Counted from the stretch's first letter, positions 8,510-17,952 are shown. The stretch is 28,206 nt of DNA from an uncultured Alistipes sp. (GCA_900549685.1 UROX01000008.1:1-28206); one strand, 5' to 3'. Numbers and translations are program-made. Notes: generated from the sequence alone by a model not told the origin.

Positions 8510-8517
8510 TATCTTGC
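8510..8517 (+). promoter_or_regulatory. Possible -7 promoter box for the GH127 gene
   Basis: TATCTTGC differs from the Bacteroidota TAnnTTTG box by losing one T. It lies 54 nt before ATG 8572. The same variant (TACCTTGC) is seen before the GH99-like gene at 11513. No correctly spaced -33 element is visible here. Confidence 0.35.
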
Positions 8518-8571
8518 CGTACCGGTTTGCCGCCGGTAAAAAACTTAACGATTGTAATCCGACTTAATCCG

Positions 8572-10569
8572 ATGAAAAAAATCGCATTGCTTGCATTGGG
8601 AGCCGTCCTGTCGGCTCCGACGGCTTACGGCCTGACGAAAAAGGCCGATAAGCCTCAGACCGAATCTACCGTCAGGGTTGCCGACGCACTGGTGCCGGCA
8701 CCCTACGGGAGTACGCATATGGGTGGTTATCTGGGCGACAAGCTCGATCTGTGCATCGCCAACCGGCTCATGGCACAGGACGTCGAGCGGGTCGTGCAGC
8801 CGTTCCGCGACAAGCCCGACGGCAGCTGGGGCTTCCGCTCCGAATTCTGGGGCAAGTGGTACACGGCCGCCGTCATGGGGTACGCCTACGCTCCCACGCC
8901 CGAAAACCGTGCCGTGATCGACAGAGCCGTACAGGAACTCATCGCCACGCAGGACGGCAACGGATACATCGGCACCTATCAGGACGAAAACCATCTGGGC
9001 GAATGGGATATATGGGGTCGCAAGTACGTCATGCTGGGTCTGCTGGGCTATTATGACCAGACGGGCGACCGGGCTGCCCTCGAATCGGCCATGAAGGTGG
9101 CCGACCATCTGATCGCCGAGGCCGGTCCCGACAGCGGGGTCAATATCGCCGCCACGGGGTGGATCGGATGGAAAGGACTGGCCTCCAGTTCGGTGCTCGA
9201 ACCCATCGCTCTGCTCTACGAAAAGACGGGCGAGCAGCGTTATCTCGATTTTGCCCGACACATCATCCGCAGCTGGGATACGCCCAACAGGCTTTCGCCC
9301 ACAGGCATCCGTCTGGTGCAGGAAGCGCTGAACGGTACGCCGCTGTGGAAAATGAGCGGGGCGCCCAAGGCCTACGAGATGATGTCGTGTTTCGAAGGCC
9401 TCTGCGAGATGTACCGCATCACGGGCGACAGACTTTATTTCGATGCCTGCCATAAACTGATCGAGACGATCATCCGCGATGAGATCATGATCGTCGGTTC
9501 GGGTTCGATGGCTGAGATATGGTGCCACGGCAAGATGCGCCAGACCGAACCGATGTACCAGGGCATGGAGACCTGCGTGACGGCCACATGGATGAAGTTC
9601 CTCTACCAGATGCTCCGTCTGACCGGCGACAGCCGCTATGCCGATCAGCTCGAAACGAGTCTTTACAACGCCTTGCTCGGTTCCATGGCGCCGCAGGGAG
9701 AGTGGTGGTCCTACTACGCCAGCCTGATGGGCGAGCGGGTGCACAGCCACCAGCAGTTCCCCGACGTGGTGATGAGCTGCTGTGTGGCCAACGGTCCCCG
9801 CGGGTTGATGATTACCCCTTCGTGGGCCGTTATGACCGACCGCGAGGGCGCGGTCGTCAATCTGTACGGCCGGATGAACAGTACCGTGCAGACGCCTGCG
9901 GGTCGTCCGCTGTCGATTGCGATGGAATCCGATTATCCCGTGGAGGGACTGGTCTCTACGGAGATCGGACTCGAACGCAGTGAAACGTTCGCCCTGAGCT
10001 TCCGTATTCCCGAGTGGAGCGCGGATACGAAGATCCGCATCAACGGCAAACCTTACGAGGGGTATCTGGTTCCGGGAACGTATGCGTCGATCCGTCGGGA
10101 ATGGAACGGCGGCGACAAGGTCGAGATCGAGCTGGATATGCGTGCCCGTGCCGTGGATGCACCTTCCGGCGTGGGGGACAAGGCCATCGTCCGGGGACCG
10201 GTCGTGCTGGCGTTCGATTCGCGGCTCATCCCGCGTCGCGACGGTGTGACCGAACCGCCGATGTACCGCTACGAGTTCCTGAGCGATGCGGAGGGGTATG
10301 TCGATGTACAAAAGGTGAGCGATGCGGGCGTGCCCGCGCTGTGGATGGCCTTCGACGTGCCTTGTGTGGACGAGGCGGGCGGACGGCACACGATGCGCAT
10401 GTGCGATTACGCCTCGGCCGGCAACAGCTGGACCGAAGGCAACATCTTCCGTGTCTGGACGCCGCAGCCGTTCGATTTCAGGCATCTGTATACGAACAAC
10501 CTCGACTGGCACGTGAACGTGACCGTGGGCGTAGATCGTCCCGAGGTCCCGGAAATTTACAGGAAATAA
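8572..10569 (+). CDS. GH127 beta-L-arabinofuranosidase
   Basis: 665-aa exported enzyme of the DUF1680/GH127 family. Residues 1-21 form a signal peptide (MKK, hydrophobic core, AYG). An (alpha/alpha)6 barrel follows, with aromatic runs such as WGFRSEFWGKWY and QDGNGYIGTY, then beta domains toward the C-terminus. The four zinc ligands of the family are present in the expected pattern: Glu333 and Cys335 (METC) and Cys403-Cys404 (SCCVANG). By analogy with Bifidobacterium HypBA1 (Glu338, Cys340, Cys417, Cys418), Cys403 would be the unusual cysteine nucleophile. The expected activity is release of terminal beta-L-arabinofuranose, as found in some pectin side chains and hydroxyproline-linked arabinans. 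Relatives may differ in substrate. ATG 8572 is preferred to the upstream TTG because it starts the signal peptide. Confidence 0.88.
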   Translation: MKKIALLALGAVLSAPTAYGLTKKADKPQTESTVRVADALVPAPYGSTHMGGYLGDKLDLCIANRLMAQDVERVVQPFRDKPDGSWGFRSEFWGKWYTAAVMGYAYAPTPENRAVIDRAVQELIATQDGNGYIGTYQDENHLGEWDIWGRKYVMLGLLGYYDQTGDRAALESAMKVADHLIAEAGPDSGVNIAATGWIGWKGLASSSVLEPIALLYEKTGEQRYLDFARHIIRSWDTPNRLSPTGIRLVQEALNGTPLWKMSGAPKAYEMMSCFEGLCEMYRITGDRLYFDACHKLIETIIRDEIMIVGSGSMAEIWCHGKMRQTEPMYQGMETCVTATWMKFLYQMLRLTGDSRYADQLETSLYNALLGSMAPQGEWWSYYASLMGERVHSHQQFPDVVMSCCVANGPRGLMITPSWAVMTDREGAVVNLYGRMNSTVQTPAGRPLSIAMESDYPVEGLVSTEIGLERSETFALSFRIPEWSADTKIRINGKPYEGYLVPGTYASIRREWNGGDKVEIELDMRARAVDAPSGVGDKAIVRGPVVLAFDSRLIPRRDGVTEPPMYRYEFLSDAEGYVDVQKVSDAGVPALWMAFDVPCVDEAGGRHTMRMCDYASAGNSWTEGNIFRVWTPQPFDFRHLYTNNLDWHVNVTVGVDRPEVPEIYRK

Positions 10570-10836
10570 GCGTTCCGCAGTCGGTGTTTCCCGGTTTCGG
10601 AGCGGCGGTTCGGGCCTGTTCTTTGTCGCCGCGCGATTTCCTGCACGCTTCTTTCTACGTAAAAGACGGAGCGAATGTCCGACGATTCATCGACATAAAA
10701 TTATGACGGTCCGGTCCGACGGATACTGTCCTTGCTTTTCGGAGAAGGACGGGATTCGTCGGACGGCCGTAATATGTTTTCGTCGGGGAAAATATCGGAC
10801 GGAGAATTGTAGGTAAGTATCGAATTGTTTGTCGTC
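10570..10836. other. 267-nt intergenic region with long hairpin
   Basis: No gene is seen between GH127 and the acetyltransferase. The main content is a 20-bp imperfect hairpin (10714-10764). A weak -7-like box TATGTTTT lies at 10773-10780, one mismatch from TAnnTTTG. Confidence 0.5.
10714..10764 (+). other. 20-bp imperfect RNA hairpin
   Basis: Positions 10714-10733 can pair with 10745-10764 around an 11-nt loop. There are 17 Watson-Crick pairs, two G-U wobbles (10722 with 10756, 10727 with 10751) and one A-G mismatch (10725 with 10753). On the minus strand both wobbles would be A-C mismatches, so the structure favours plus-strand RNA. It lies 144 nt after the GH127 stop and 72 nt before the GNAT start. 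No T-tract follows. It could be a terminator, an attenuator or part of a small RNA. Confidence 0.45.
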
Positions 10837-11454
10837 ATGTGTGATTGTCTTGTCGTTCGACCCGAACGGGAACAGGATCGCGAGCGGGTCGAACGATTGA
10901 TCCGCGATGCGTTCTGGGATGTATATCGCCCCGGTTGCAACGAACATTTGATCGTGCATCGTATGCGGGAAGCCGCGTGTTTCGTGCCTGAGTTGAATGT
11001 CGTGGCCGAATCGGACGGTCGTATGGCGGGCCATGCCATATGTTCGAGGGCGCGAGTCGAGAACGGTTGCGGCAAGCGTTTCGAAGTACTTTGTTTCGGT
11101 CCTTTGGCTGTCTCGTCCGAATTCCGTTGCAGGGGAATCGGATCTGCCTTGATCGAGTATCTGATAGGCGAAGCCGGACGAATGGGATTTCGAGCCATGG
11201 TGTTGTTCGGAAATCCGGACTATTACGGCCGGTTCGGTTTCAGGGATGCTCGGTATTTCGGAATCACGACGTCTTCGGGTGAGAATTTCTCCGCTTTCAT
11301 GGCGATGGAGTTGAGAGAGGGGGCTTTGGAAGGTATTTCGGGACGTTTTTTCGAAGATACCGTCTTTCATGTCACCGACGAAGAAACCGAAAGGTTCGAC
11401 CGTCGGTTCCCGTTCAGGGAAAAACATGCGGCTCAGGATGACGGGCGTGTCTGA
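10837..11454 (+). CDS. GNAT family N-acetyltransferase
   Basis: 205-aa predicted cytoplasmic acetyl-CoA-dependent acetyltransferase. The core motif A is clear: strand LCFGPLAVSSEFR, then the pyrophosphate-binding RCRGIG at residues 97-102 and helix SALIEYLIGEA. YYGRFGF follows, as in YhbS-like GNAT proteins. The N-terminal half (LVVRPEREQDRERVERLIRDAF) is a normal GNAT start. ATG 10837 is preferred to the TTG at 10825. It stands alone between glycosidase genes with no sign of shared function. The acceptor (small molecule, protein or drug) cannot be inferred. Confidence 0.85.
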   Translation: MCDCLVVRPEREQDRERVERLIRDAFWDVYRPGCNEHLIVHRMREAACFVPELNVVAESDGRMAGHAICSRARVENGCGKRFEVLCFGPLAVSSEFRCRGIGSALIEYLIGEAGRMGFRAMVLFGNPDYYGRFGFRDARYFGITTSSGENFSAFMAMELREGALEGISGRFFEDTVFHVTDEETERFDRRFPFREKHAAQDDGRV

Positions 11455-11488
11455 CGCACGGTTCGGTTGTGTCGTCTGTCGTCGGAAA

Positions 11489-11520
11489 TTTGGCTTTCCT
11501 GCGGATTTTTCATACCTTGC
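11489..11520 (+). promoter_or_regulatory. Two-part Bacteroidota-type promoter for the GH99-like gene
   Basis: A -33 element TTTG (11489-11492) and a -7 box TACCTTGC (11513-11520, near TAnnTTTG) are separated by 20 nt, the usual spacing in Bacteroidota. The start codon lies 35 nt downstream at 11556. Confidence 0.55.
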
Positions 11521-11555
11521 GGTATATTAACCCGAACCGTAAAACCCGCTTTACC

Positions 11556-12770
11556 ATGAAACTCGCATTGGCTCTTTCCTGCTGTGCCGCCGGAGCGCTC
11601 TGGCTTTCCGGTTGTACGAACGACAGGCCTGCCGACGATCCCGACCGGATCACCGTGGCCTGTTACTATTTCCCGAATTACCATACCCACGACGCCCGCA
11701 ACGACAAGAACAAAGGCGACGGCTGGGCCGAATGGAAACTGGTCCGTGAGGCACGTCCCGTGTTCGAGGGACACGAGCAGCCCAAAGTACCCGCATGGGG
11801 CTATACCGACGAGAAAGACCCCGCCGAGATGGCCCGCAAGATCGACGCGGCGGCCGACAACGGCATCGATGTGTTCATCTTCGACTGGTACTATTACGAC
11901 GACGGTCCGTTTCTGAACCGGGCGCTGGACGAAGGATTCCTCGGCGCACCCAATACCGAACGGCTGAAATTCGCGCTCATGTGGGCCAACCACGACTGGC
12001 TCGACATCCATCCCTATACGCAGGGCGATCCGCAGACGGTGATGTATCCCGGACGCGTCTCTCCCGAAACGTTCGAGCGGATCGGCGATCATATCGTCCG
12101 CGATTACTTCACGCGGCCCAACTACTGGAAAGTGGACGGCAAACCCTATTTTTCCGTCTACGACGTGCAGAAATTCGTCGAGAACTTCGGTTCCGTCGAA
12201 GCCGCCCGGGCGGCGATGGACCGTCTGCGCGAAAAGGCTGTCGCCGCAGGTCTGGAGGGCGTGCACTGGAATCTGGTGACATGGGGCAATCCCGTGCTGC
12301 CGGGCGAGCAGGCGGCCGAAAATACGCCGGAATTGCTCCGGCGGCTCGGTTTCGATTCGGGTACGTCCTATGTGTGGATCCACCATACGCCGCTGCCCGA
12401 TCTGCAGACCGACTATTTCAAGGCCCGGGACGACTATTTCGCTTTCTGGGACAAGGCGAAGACCGAATACGGCGTGCCCTATTATCCGAACGTGACGATG
12501 GGATGGGACCCTTCGCCCCGCTATGTCGAGAAGACGCCCGACGGAGTCAGAAACTATCTGGTGACCAATACCATCTCGAACAATACGCCCGAGAATTTCC
12601 GTACGGTGCTCCGGCAGACCAAAGAGCGTCTGCTGGCCGATCCGGACGGTCCCCGCATCCTGAACATCAACAGCTGGAACGAATGGACCGAGGGCAGCTA
12701 CATCGAACCTGACACGGTATACGGGACGGGGTATCTCGAAGCCGTCCGGGACGTGTTCCGCCGGCCGTAA
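11556..12770 (+). CDS. GH99-like (WbsX-type) exported lipoprotein
   Basis: 404 aa. A lipoprotein signal ends in LSGC with the lipidated Cys at residue 20. The rest forms one domain of the WbsX / GH99-like family (PF14307), recognised by VACYYFPNYH at its start, GIDVFIFDWYYYDDGPF, LMWANHDW, and the conserved C-terminal INSWNEWTEGSYIEPD. The Glu residues of the WNEW.EG motif correspond to the region holding the catalytic carboxylates of GH99 endo-mannosidases, so hydrolase activity is plausible, though this subfamily is poorly characterised and some members sit in polysaccharide synthesis loci. Lipidation and the neighbours favour glycan degradation. An upstream GTG in frame at 11469 is rejected because the signal peptide starts at 11556. 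Confidence 0.8.
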   Translation: MKLALALSCCAAGALWLSGCTNDRPADDPDRITVACYYFPNYHTHDARNDKNKGDGWAEWKLVREARPVFEGHEQPKVPAWGYTDEKDPAEMARKIDAAADNGIDVFIFDWYYYDDGPFLNRALDEGFLGAPNTERLKFALMWANHDWLDIHPYTQGDPQTVMYPGRVSPETFERIGDHIVRDYFTRPNYWKVDGKPYFSVYDVQKFVENFGSVEAARAAMDRLREKAVAAGLEGVHWNLVTWGNPVLPGEQAAENTPELLRRLGFDSGTSYVWIHHTPLPDLQTDYFKARDDYFAFWDKAKTEYGVPYYPNVTMGWDPSPRYVEKTPDGVRNYLVTNTISNNTPENFRTVLRQTKERLLADPDGPRILNINSWNEWTEGSYIEPDTVYGTGYLEAVRDVFRRP

Positions 12771-12855
12771 TGCGGTCCGGCTCGCGCGGTCCGATGCGGT
12801 CGTGCCGGGACCGGAACACGCAGGTCGGCGCACCTGCATCCGTTGCAGTCCTTTT

Positions 12856-12889
12856 GCTTTCGGAGCTGCGGTCTCCGTTTCTCCGAAGC
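12856..12889 (+). other. Intergenic hairpin before the unresolved glycosidase
   Basis: GCTT-CGGAG (12856-12865, with a one-T bulge) can pair with CTCCGAAGC (12881-12889). An alternative pairing of the same CGGAG with CTCCG at 12873-12877 is mutually exclusive. It lies about 64 nt before the next start codon with no T-tract. It could be a terminator of the GH99-like gene or an attenuator. Confidence 0.25.
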
Positions 12890-12952
12890 GGGGACGGTCC
12901 GATACGCCGTCGGAAACTTTGAATCGAAATACGTAATGACCGAAAAACAACC

Positions 12953-15124
12953 ATGAAATTCAGAATATTCACCCTCTCTTTCCTGCTCGCGGCCGTCGTC
13001 GTGTCGGCACAGAACGGGAAATCTCCCCAGGAACAGTTTCTCAAACCTTCGCTCGAATACCGCATGAACGTGAACAGGCACAGTATGCCGAAGGATGCCC
13101 ATGCGCAGGATTCGATGATCGACTGGATCGTCGCCAACGGCTACGGCGGCATGGCCACCAACGTCAATCCGAACGACTACCTCAAAAGCGACGAGGAGCT
13201 GGTCGTTTTCAACCGTTTCGTCCATGCCGCCCGGGATAAAGGTCTCGATCTGTGGCTGTACGACGAAAGGTCCTATCCTTCGGGCATGGCCGATACCTAC
13301 GTGCTCGACGAACATCCCGAATGGGAGGCCGAGGGACTGCTTTTCCGCGATTCTGTCGTCGCGGGCGGTGCCTCGGTCGATTTGCCCCTGTTGCCCGGAC
13401 GGCTGTGGATGGTGCGGGCCGTGCCGATGACCGGCGGCGGGTATGCGTTCGACCGTGCGGAGGACCTGTCCGCATTCGTTGCCGACGGACGCCTGCGATG
13501 GACGGCGCCTGCGGGCGAGCCGTGGTGCGTCGCCCAGGTGTCGTCGTCTGTGCTCTACGAAGGGTTTCAGGCGGGTACCGACCGGGGCGGAACCGTTCCG
13601 CGCTATCCCAGTCTGCTGATGCCCGAAGTGACGCGGCGTTTCATCGAACTGACCCACGAACGTTATGCCGGGGCTTTCAAGGAAAAGCTCGGACAACTGT
13701 TCACCTCGACCTTCACCGACGAGCCTTCGTCGATGGCGCTTCCGTTCCCTAATCTGGGTTACGGCGTCTATCCGTGGAAACAGAACGTTTCCGACGAGTT
13801 CCGTTCGCGTTACGGCTGCGAGCTTCGGGACGTGTTGCTCGCGATGATGCTCGACAAGGGACCGGAAGGGCAGAAACAACGGTACCGCTATTTCCGGATC
13901 GTGTCCGATTTCATGAGCCGGAACTATTTTCGTCAGATACGCCTCTATTGCAACGAACAGAAACTGCTCTCGGGCGGACATCTGCTCGTCGAGGAGTCGA
14001 TGATGGCTCATGCACCGCTTTACGGCAGCATCATGGCCTGCTATCGCGAACTCGATATTCCGGGCATCGACGTGCTTACCGGCATGCCTTCGTTCACGAG
14101 GCGTTACCTCTATTCGTCCCGTCTGGCTTCGTCGGCCGCCGAACTGAACGGAAACAGCCGGGTGATGACCGAGTCGTGCCCGATCTCGGACTATAATTTC
14201 TATGCGGGCAAGGAGGCGCCTTCCGTCGAAATCAGGGGAACGCTGAACCGGCAGATGATCGGCGGCGTAACCGATTTCAACAACTACCTGCAGTTGCAGC
14301 ACGAGGATGCGGCGGGCCGGACGGCATTCAACGACTACATCGCCCGCGTGGTGTCGCAGCTTTCGGGCGGGGTGCGGGCTTCGCGCATCGCGGTGTATTA
14401 TCCCATCGAAACGCTCTGGACCCGATACCGTCCGCTGCCCTCGGGACTCCGGAGCTGGGACGACGTGGCGGGCGGAGCGCCCGAAGCGCAGCAGCTTTCC
14501 GGCCTTTTCGACCGGGTGAGCGATTGTCTGATGGACAACGGATGGGAATTCTCGTACATCGACGCGCAGGGCATCGAGGAATCCAAGGTCGAGAACGGCT
14601 ACCTCGTGCACGGCAACTTGCGATGGGACGTGCTGATTCTTCCGGGCGCGGAGACGCTTTCCGAAGAGATGTTCGAACGGATTTTCGAATTCGCATCCCG
14701 GGGCGGCAAGGTCATCGTGCTGGAATCCCTGCCGCGGAACTCTTTCACCGAATTTCCTTCCGAGACGGTCTCTTCCGGGTTCGAGAAGATGCTTTCCATG
14801 CAGGGCAGCATCCGCCCGGCGGTCTATTTCGAACGGACGTTCGATCCGAAACTGCTCAACAATCTGCTCGAGGGCATCATCCCCCGCGACATCGTGTTGA
14901 GCGACTACCGGGGCGTGCTGCATTGTCACCGCAAGATCGGCGGCCGCGACGTTTATTTCATCGCCAACGATACCGCTCTGCCGATCAGTATACAGATCAG
15001 TATTCCTGCGGCCCGTTCGCTGGAATTGTGGAACCCGCAGACGGGACAGATTACCCCCGCGCAGCCTTCTTCGGCGCTGGCGCTGGGACCCTACGAAGGG
15101 ATGATCGTCCGGAGGGTCAAATAA
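12953..15124 (+). CDS. Exported glycosidase-like protein, family unresolved (GH42/GH106-like)
   Basis: 723 aa with a signal peptide (1-19, ending VSA before Gln). Residues about 30-420 look like a (beta/alpha)8 barrel: IDWIVANGYGGMATN, LDLWLYDERSYPSGMA, a strand TSTFTDEPSS with Glu257, GGHLLVEES with Glu347-348, PGIDVLTG and VMTESCP with Glu407. Residues about 455-620 resemble a flavodoxin/GATase-like domain (RIAVYYPIETLW, WDVLILPGAETLS, GGKVIVLES), as in the trimerisation domain of GH42 beta-galactosidases. A short beta domain ends the protein. Some motifs recall GH106 rhamnosidases, but the protein is much shorter than that family. Glu257 as acid/base is inference. Thirty bases separate it from the GH78 gene, so the two are probably co-transcribed. 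A weak -7 box (AAACTTTG, 12914-12921) may drive it. Confidence 0.6.
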   Translation: MKFRIFTLSFLLAAVVVSAQNGKSPQEQFLKPSLEYRMNVNRHSMPKDAHAQDSMIDWIVANGYGGMATNVNPNDYLKSDEELVVFNRFVHAARDKGLDLWLYDERSYPSGMADTYVLDEHPEWEAEGLLFRDSVVAGGASVDLPLLPGRLWMVRAVPMTGGGYAFDRAEDLSAFVADGRLRWTAPAGEPWCVAQVSSSVLYEGFQAGTDRGGTVPRYPSLLMPEVTRRFIELTHERYAGAFKEKLGQLFTSTFTDEPSSMALPFPNLGYGVYPWKQNVSDEFRSRYGCELRDVLLAMMLDKGPEGQKQRYRYFRIVSDFMSRNYFRQIRLYCNEQKLLSGGHLLVEESMMAHAPLYGSIMACYRELDIPGIDVLTGMPSFTRRYLYSSRLASSAAELNGNSRVMTESCPISDYNFYAGKEAPSVEIRGTLNRQMIGGVTDFNNYLQLQHEDAAGRTAFNDYIARVVSQLSGGVRASRIAVYYPIETLWTRYRPLPSGLRSWDDVAGGAPEAQQLSGLFDRVSDCLMDNGWEFSYIDAQGIEESKVENGYLVHGNLRWDVLILPGAETLSEEMFERIFEFASRGGKVIVLESLPRNSFTEFPSETVSSGFEKMLSMQGSIRPAVYFERTFDPKLLNNLLEGIIPRDIVLSDYRGVLHCHRKIGGRDVYFIANDTALPISIQISIPAARSLELWNPQTGQITPAQPSSALALGPYEGMIVRRVK

Positions 15125-15154
15125 CCGAACCACTGACTTAAACCGAATAAACGT

Positions 15155-17932
15155 ATGAAAATCAGAAAAACGATGGCCGGCTGGCTTCTGTTACCGCTGC
15201 TGGCTTTGAGTGCCTGTTGTACCGGCGGCGGAGCCGGACAGGCCGGCGAAACGAGAGTGTCTGAACTGCGATGCCGCGATAGGATCGATCCCGAAGGGGT
15301 GGACCGGCCCGTATTGAGCTGGAAAATCGAGTCCGGAGAGAGAGGAGTCGTGCAGACGGCATGGGAAATCGAGATCGCCTCGTCCGAAAAGGCGCTGAGA
15401 AGAGGCGAAGCCGACGTCTGGAAATCGGGCAAACGGCTCTCCGACGCCCAGCTTAATATCGTTCCCGACGGGGCCGATTTCCGGTACGGCGATCCGTACT
15501 GGTGGCGTGTCCGTGTCTGGGACGGACAGGACAAGGCGACGGACTGGAGCGCTCCGGCGAAGTTCTCCGTCGGACCGTCCGATGCGGACTGGCAGGGCAA
15601 GTGGATTACGGCCGAATGGGGACAGGATACCCCCATGCCCTGTTTCCGTACCGTGTTCGATGCGAAGAGCAAACCCGTGCGGGCCGTGGCCTATTTCAGC
15701 GGCCTGGGATGCGGCGACCTGTATATCAACGGGGCGTTGGCCGACGAGACCCGCGTGCTCGATCCGGCCCAGACCAACTACGAGCAGTATGCGCTTTACG
15801 GCACCTACGATGTGACCGACCGGGTGAAAAAAGGCGAGAACTGCATCGGTGTGATGCTGGGCGACGGCTGGTACGATCAGGGAAAGGTCTGGGGACCCGG
15901 TTTCAGCTATGGCGAACCGTTGATGCGCCTCCAGCTGGAGATCGTCTATAAGGACGGTTCGAAGCAGATCGTCGCCACCGACGAATCGTGGACGTGGGCG
16001 CCGGGACCGGTGCTCAGTGCCAATATCTATGCAGGAGAGACTTACGACGCTTCGCGTGAAATCGCCGGCTGGTCCGCTCCGGGTACGCCCCAGGGCGACT
16101 GGCGACCGGCCGTCGAAGCGACCGGCATCGTTCCTCTTTCGTTGCGGCCGCAACTGGTAGACCCCATCCGGTTCAAAGAGTCGGTCGCTCCGGTCGATCT
16201 GTGGCAGGATGCGGACGGTAACTGGATATTCGATTTCGGAGTCAATATCGCCGCCGTACCTCGTATCACGGTCGATCAGCCTGCCGGTACCCGCCTCAGA
16301 ATGCGCATGGGCGAATGCCTCAAGGCCGACCGTTCGGTCGAGTACAACACGACGGGCAACGAAGCTACCGGGGTCATTCAGACCGACGAATACATCTGTG
16401 CGGGTCGGGGAACCGAAACATGGACGCCGCGTTTTACCTACCACGGGTTCCGTTACCTCGAACTTTCCGGAGCCGCCACGACGCCCGACAAGTCGTGGAT
16501 CGAGGCCGTGATCGTCCATACCGACGCTCCCCGCCGCGGAACGTTCGAATGTGCCGATGCCCAGATCAACCGCCTTCACGAAATGGCCGTGCGTACGATG
16601 CGCGGCAACATCCACGGTCTTCCGACCGACTGCCCCCACCGCGAGCGCTGCGGCTGGCTGGGCGATGCACATACGGTGGCTCCGTTCGAGAATTTCAATT
16701 ACGATCTGAACAATTTCTGGATGAAATATATGGAAGACATCCATTCGTCCTCGTCCGTCTTCCTCGAAAACACGTTGCACCAGAAACTCTACAACAGCGA
16801 ATTCTATTTTGCCGACAAACAGCCCGGCATTCCGTTTATGATCTCTCCGGGCCGCCGCCTCTGCGGCGTGGCTTCGCCCGACTGGGGTACGGCCGTCGTG
16901 CAGTTGCCGTGGTTCACCTACCTCTATTTCGGCAATCCCGAAGCGCTGGAGATGTATTACGGCGAAATGAAGCAATGGGTCGATCATATCCATGCATTGA
17001 CCGATAAAGGTATCGTGCCCTACGGATTGGGCGACTGGTGTCCTCCGGAAGGCAACCATACGATTGATTGTCCGATTCCGCTCAGTTCGACGGCTTTCCA
17101 TTATTACGACGCTTCTATCGTGGCCGATGCCGCTCGAGTGTTGGGATACGAAGAGGATGCCGCCCGTTACGATGCCATGAAATCGGAAATCGCCGAAGCG
17201 TTCGTCAAAACGTTCTATGACCGGAACGACAAGACTTTCGGCAGCCAGACGGCCGATGCGATGGCGCTCGACTTCGGACTGGTGCCCGCGGGAGACGAAA
17301 AAGCCGTTTCCGATGCCATCGTCCGCAACATGAAGGAAAAGTACGACGGTTTCCTGCATACGGGTATTTTCGGCCTGGGCCGTATTGGTCAGGCGCTTTC
17401 CCGTTACGGCAATGCCCGGGCGGCTTGGGACATGTTCACCAAAAAAGGCGAGAACAGCTTCGAGTGGATGTGGACCAGCGGCGACGCCACGACGTTGTGG
17501 GAAGTGCTTCCCGTCAATGAGGCGAGCAAGGCTCTGTGCCTGAAAGGCAGTTCGCTGAACCACCCCATGCAGGGCGGTTACGACGCATGGTTCTACGAGG
17601 ATGTGGCCGGCATCCGGCCCGACGCCTCCGCTCCCGGTTTCCGGGCTACCCGTTTCGAGCCGCTGCTGACCGAATGTCTGCCGTGGGCCTCGGCTTCGGT
17701 CGAAACGCCTTACGGCACGGTGTCGAGCCGCTGGGAGCGTCAGGACGATGTGCTGCAATGGACGATTTCTATTCCGGCCAATGCATGGGGGCTGGTCGCT
17801 CTGCCCGAGGCGGGTACGGTGACGGTAAACGGCGAAAGTTTCGATGCCGCACGCTATCCCGAGGCGGGTAGGGGCGCTGTCGATCCGCTGTATCGTTTCC
17901 CGTCCGGATGTTATACGATCGAGATCCGGTAA
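15155..17932 (+). CDS. GH78 alpha-L-rhamnosidase lipoprotein
   Basis: 925 aa with a lipoprotein signal (Cys21 in LSAC). Domain order follows GH78: an N-terminal Ig-like domain (about 30-140), beta-sandwich carbohydrate-binding domain (about 145-320, with YFSGLGCGDLYING and GVMLGDGWY), a second beta domain (about 330-440), the (alpha/alpha)6 catalytic barrel (about 455-800) and a C-terminal beta domain. The active-site stretch GLPTDCPHRERCGWLGDAH carries Asp492, Glu497 and Asp504 with the same +5/+7 spacing as Asp567, Glu572 and Asp579 in Bacillus RhaB (recalled). Glu497 would be the general acid. Glu783 in TLWEVL may be the base. Expected to release terminal alpha-L-rhamnose from plant glycans at the cell surface or outer-membrane inner leaflet. 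It is the second gene of a likely pair and is followed by a strong terminator. Confidence 0.9.
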   Translation: MKIRKTMAGWLLLPLLALSACCTGGGAGQAGETRVSELRCRDRIDPEGVDRPVLSWKIESGERGVVQTAWEIEIASSEKALRRGEADVWKSGKRLSDAQLNIVPDGADFRYGDPYWWRVRVWDGQDKATDWSAPAKFSVGPSDADWQGKWITAEWGQDTPMPCFRTVFDAKSKPVRAVAYFSGLGCGDLYINGALADETRVLDPAQTNYEQYALYGTYDVTDRVKKGENCIGVMLGDGWYDQGKVWGPGFSYGEPLMRLQLEIVYKDGSKQIVATDESWTWAPGPVLSANIYAGETYDASREIAGWSAPGTPQGDWRPAVEATGIVPLSLRPQLVDPIRFKESVAPVDLWQDADGNWIFDFGVNIAAVPRITVDQPAGTRLRMRMGECLKADRSVEYNTTGNEATGVIQTDEYICAGRGTETWTPRFTYHGFRYLELSGAATTPDKSWIEAVIVHTDAPRRGTFECADAQINRLHEMAVRTMRGNIHGLPTDCPHRERCGWLGDAHTVAPFENFNYDLNNFWMKYMEDIHSSSSVFLENTLHQKLYNSEFYFADKQPGIPFMISPGRRLCGVASPDWGTAVVQLPWFTYLYFGNPEALEMYYGEMKQWVDHIHALTDKGIVPYGLGDWCPPEGNHTIDCPIPLSSTAFHYYDASIVADAARVLGYEEDAARYDAMKSEIAEAFVKTFYDRNDKTFGSQTADAMALDFGLVPAGDEKAVSDAIVRNMKEKYDGFLHTGIFGLGRIGQALSRYGNARAAWDMFTKKGENSFEWMWTSGDATTLWEVLPVNEASKALCLKGSSLNHPMQGGYDAWFYEDVAGIRPDASAPGFRATRFEPLLTECLPWASASVETPYGTVSSRWERQDDVLQWTISIPANAWGLVALPEAGTVTVNGESFDAARYPEAGRGAVDPLYRFPSGCYTIEIR

Positions 17933-17952
17933 TCTTTCCGGCTCACCTGTGG

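Noticed and set aside
12698..17758. Long minus-strand frames (811 and 855 codons) opposite the unresolved glycosidase and GH78
   Set aside because: Both are shadows of strongly supported plus-strand enzymes and show no domain motifs.
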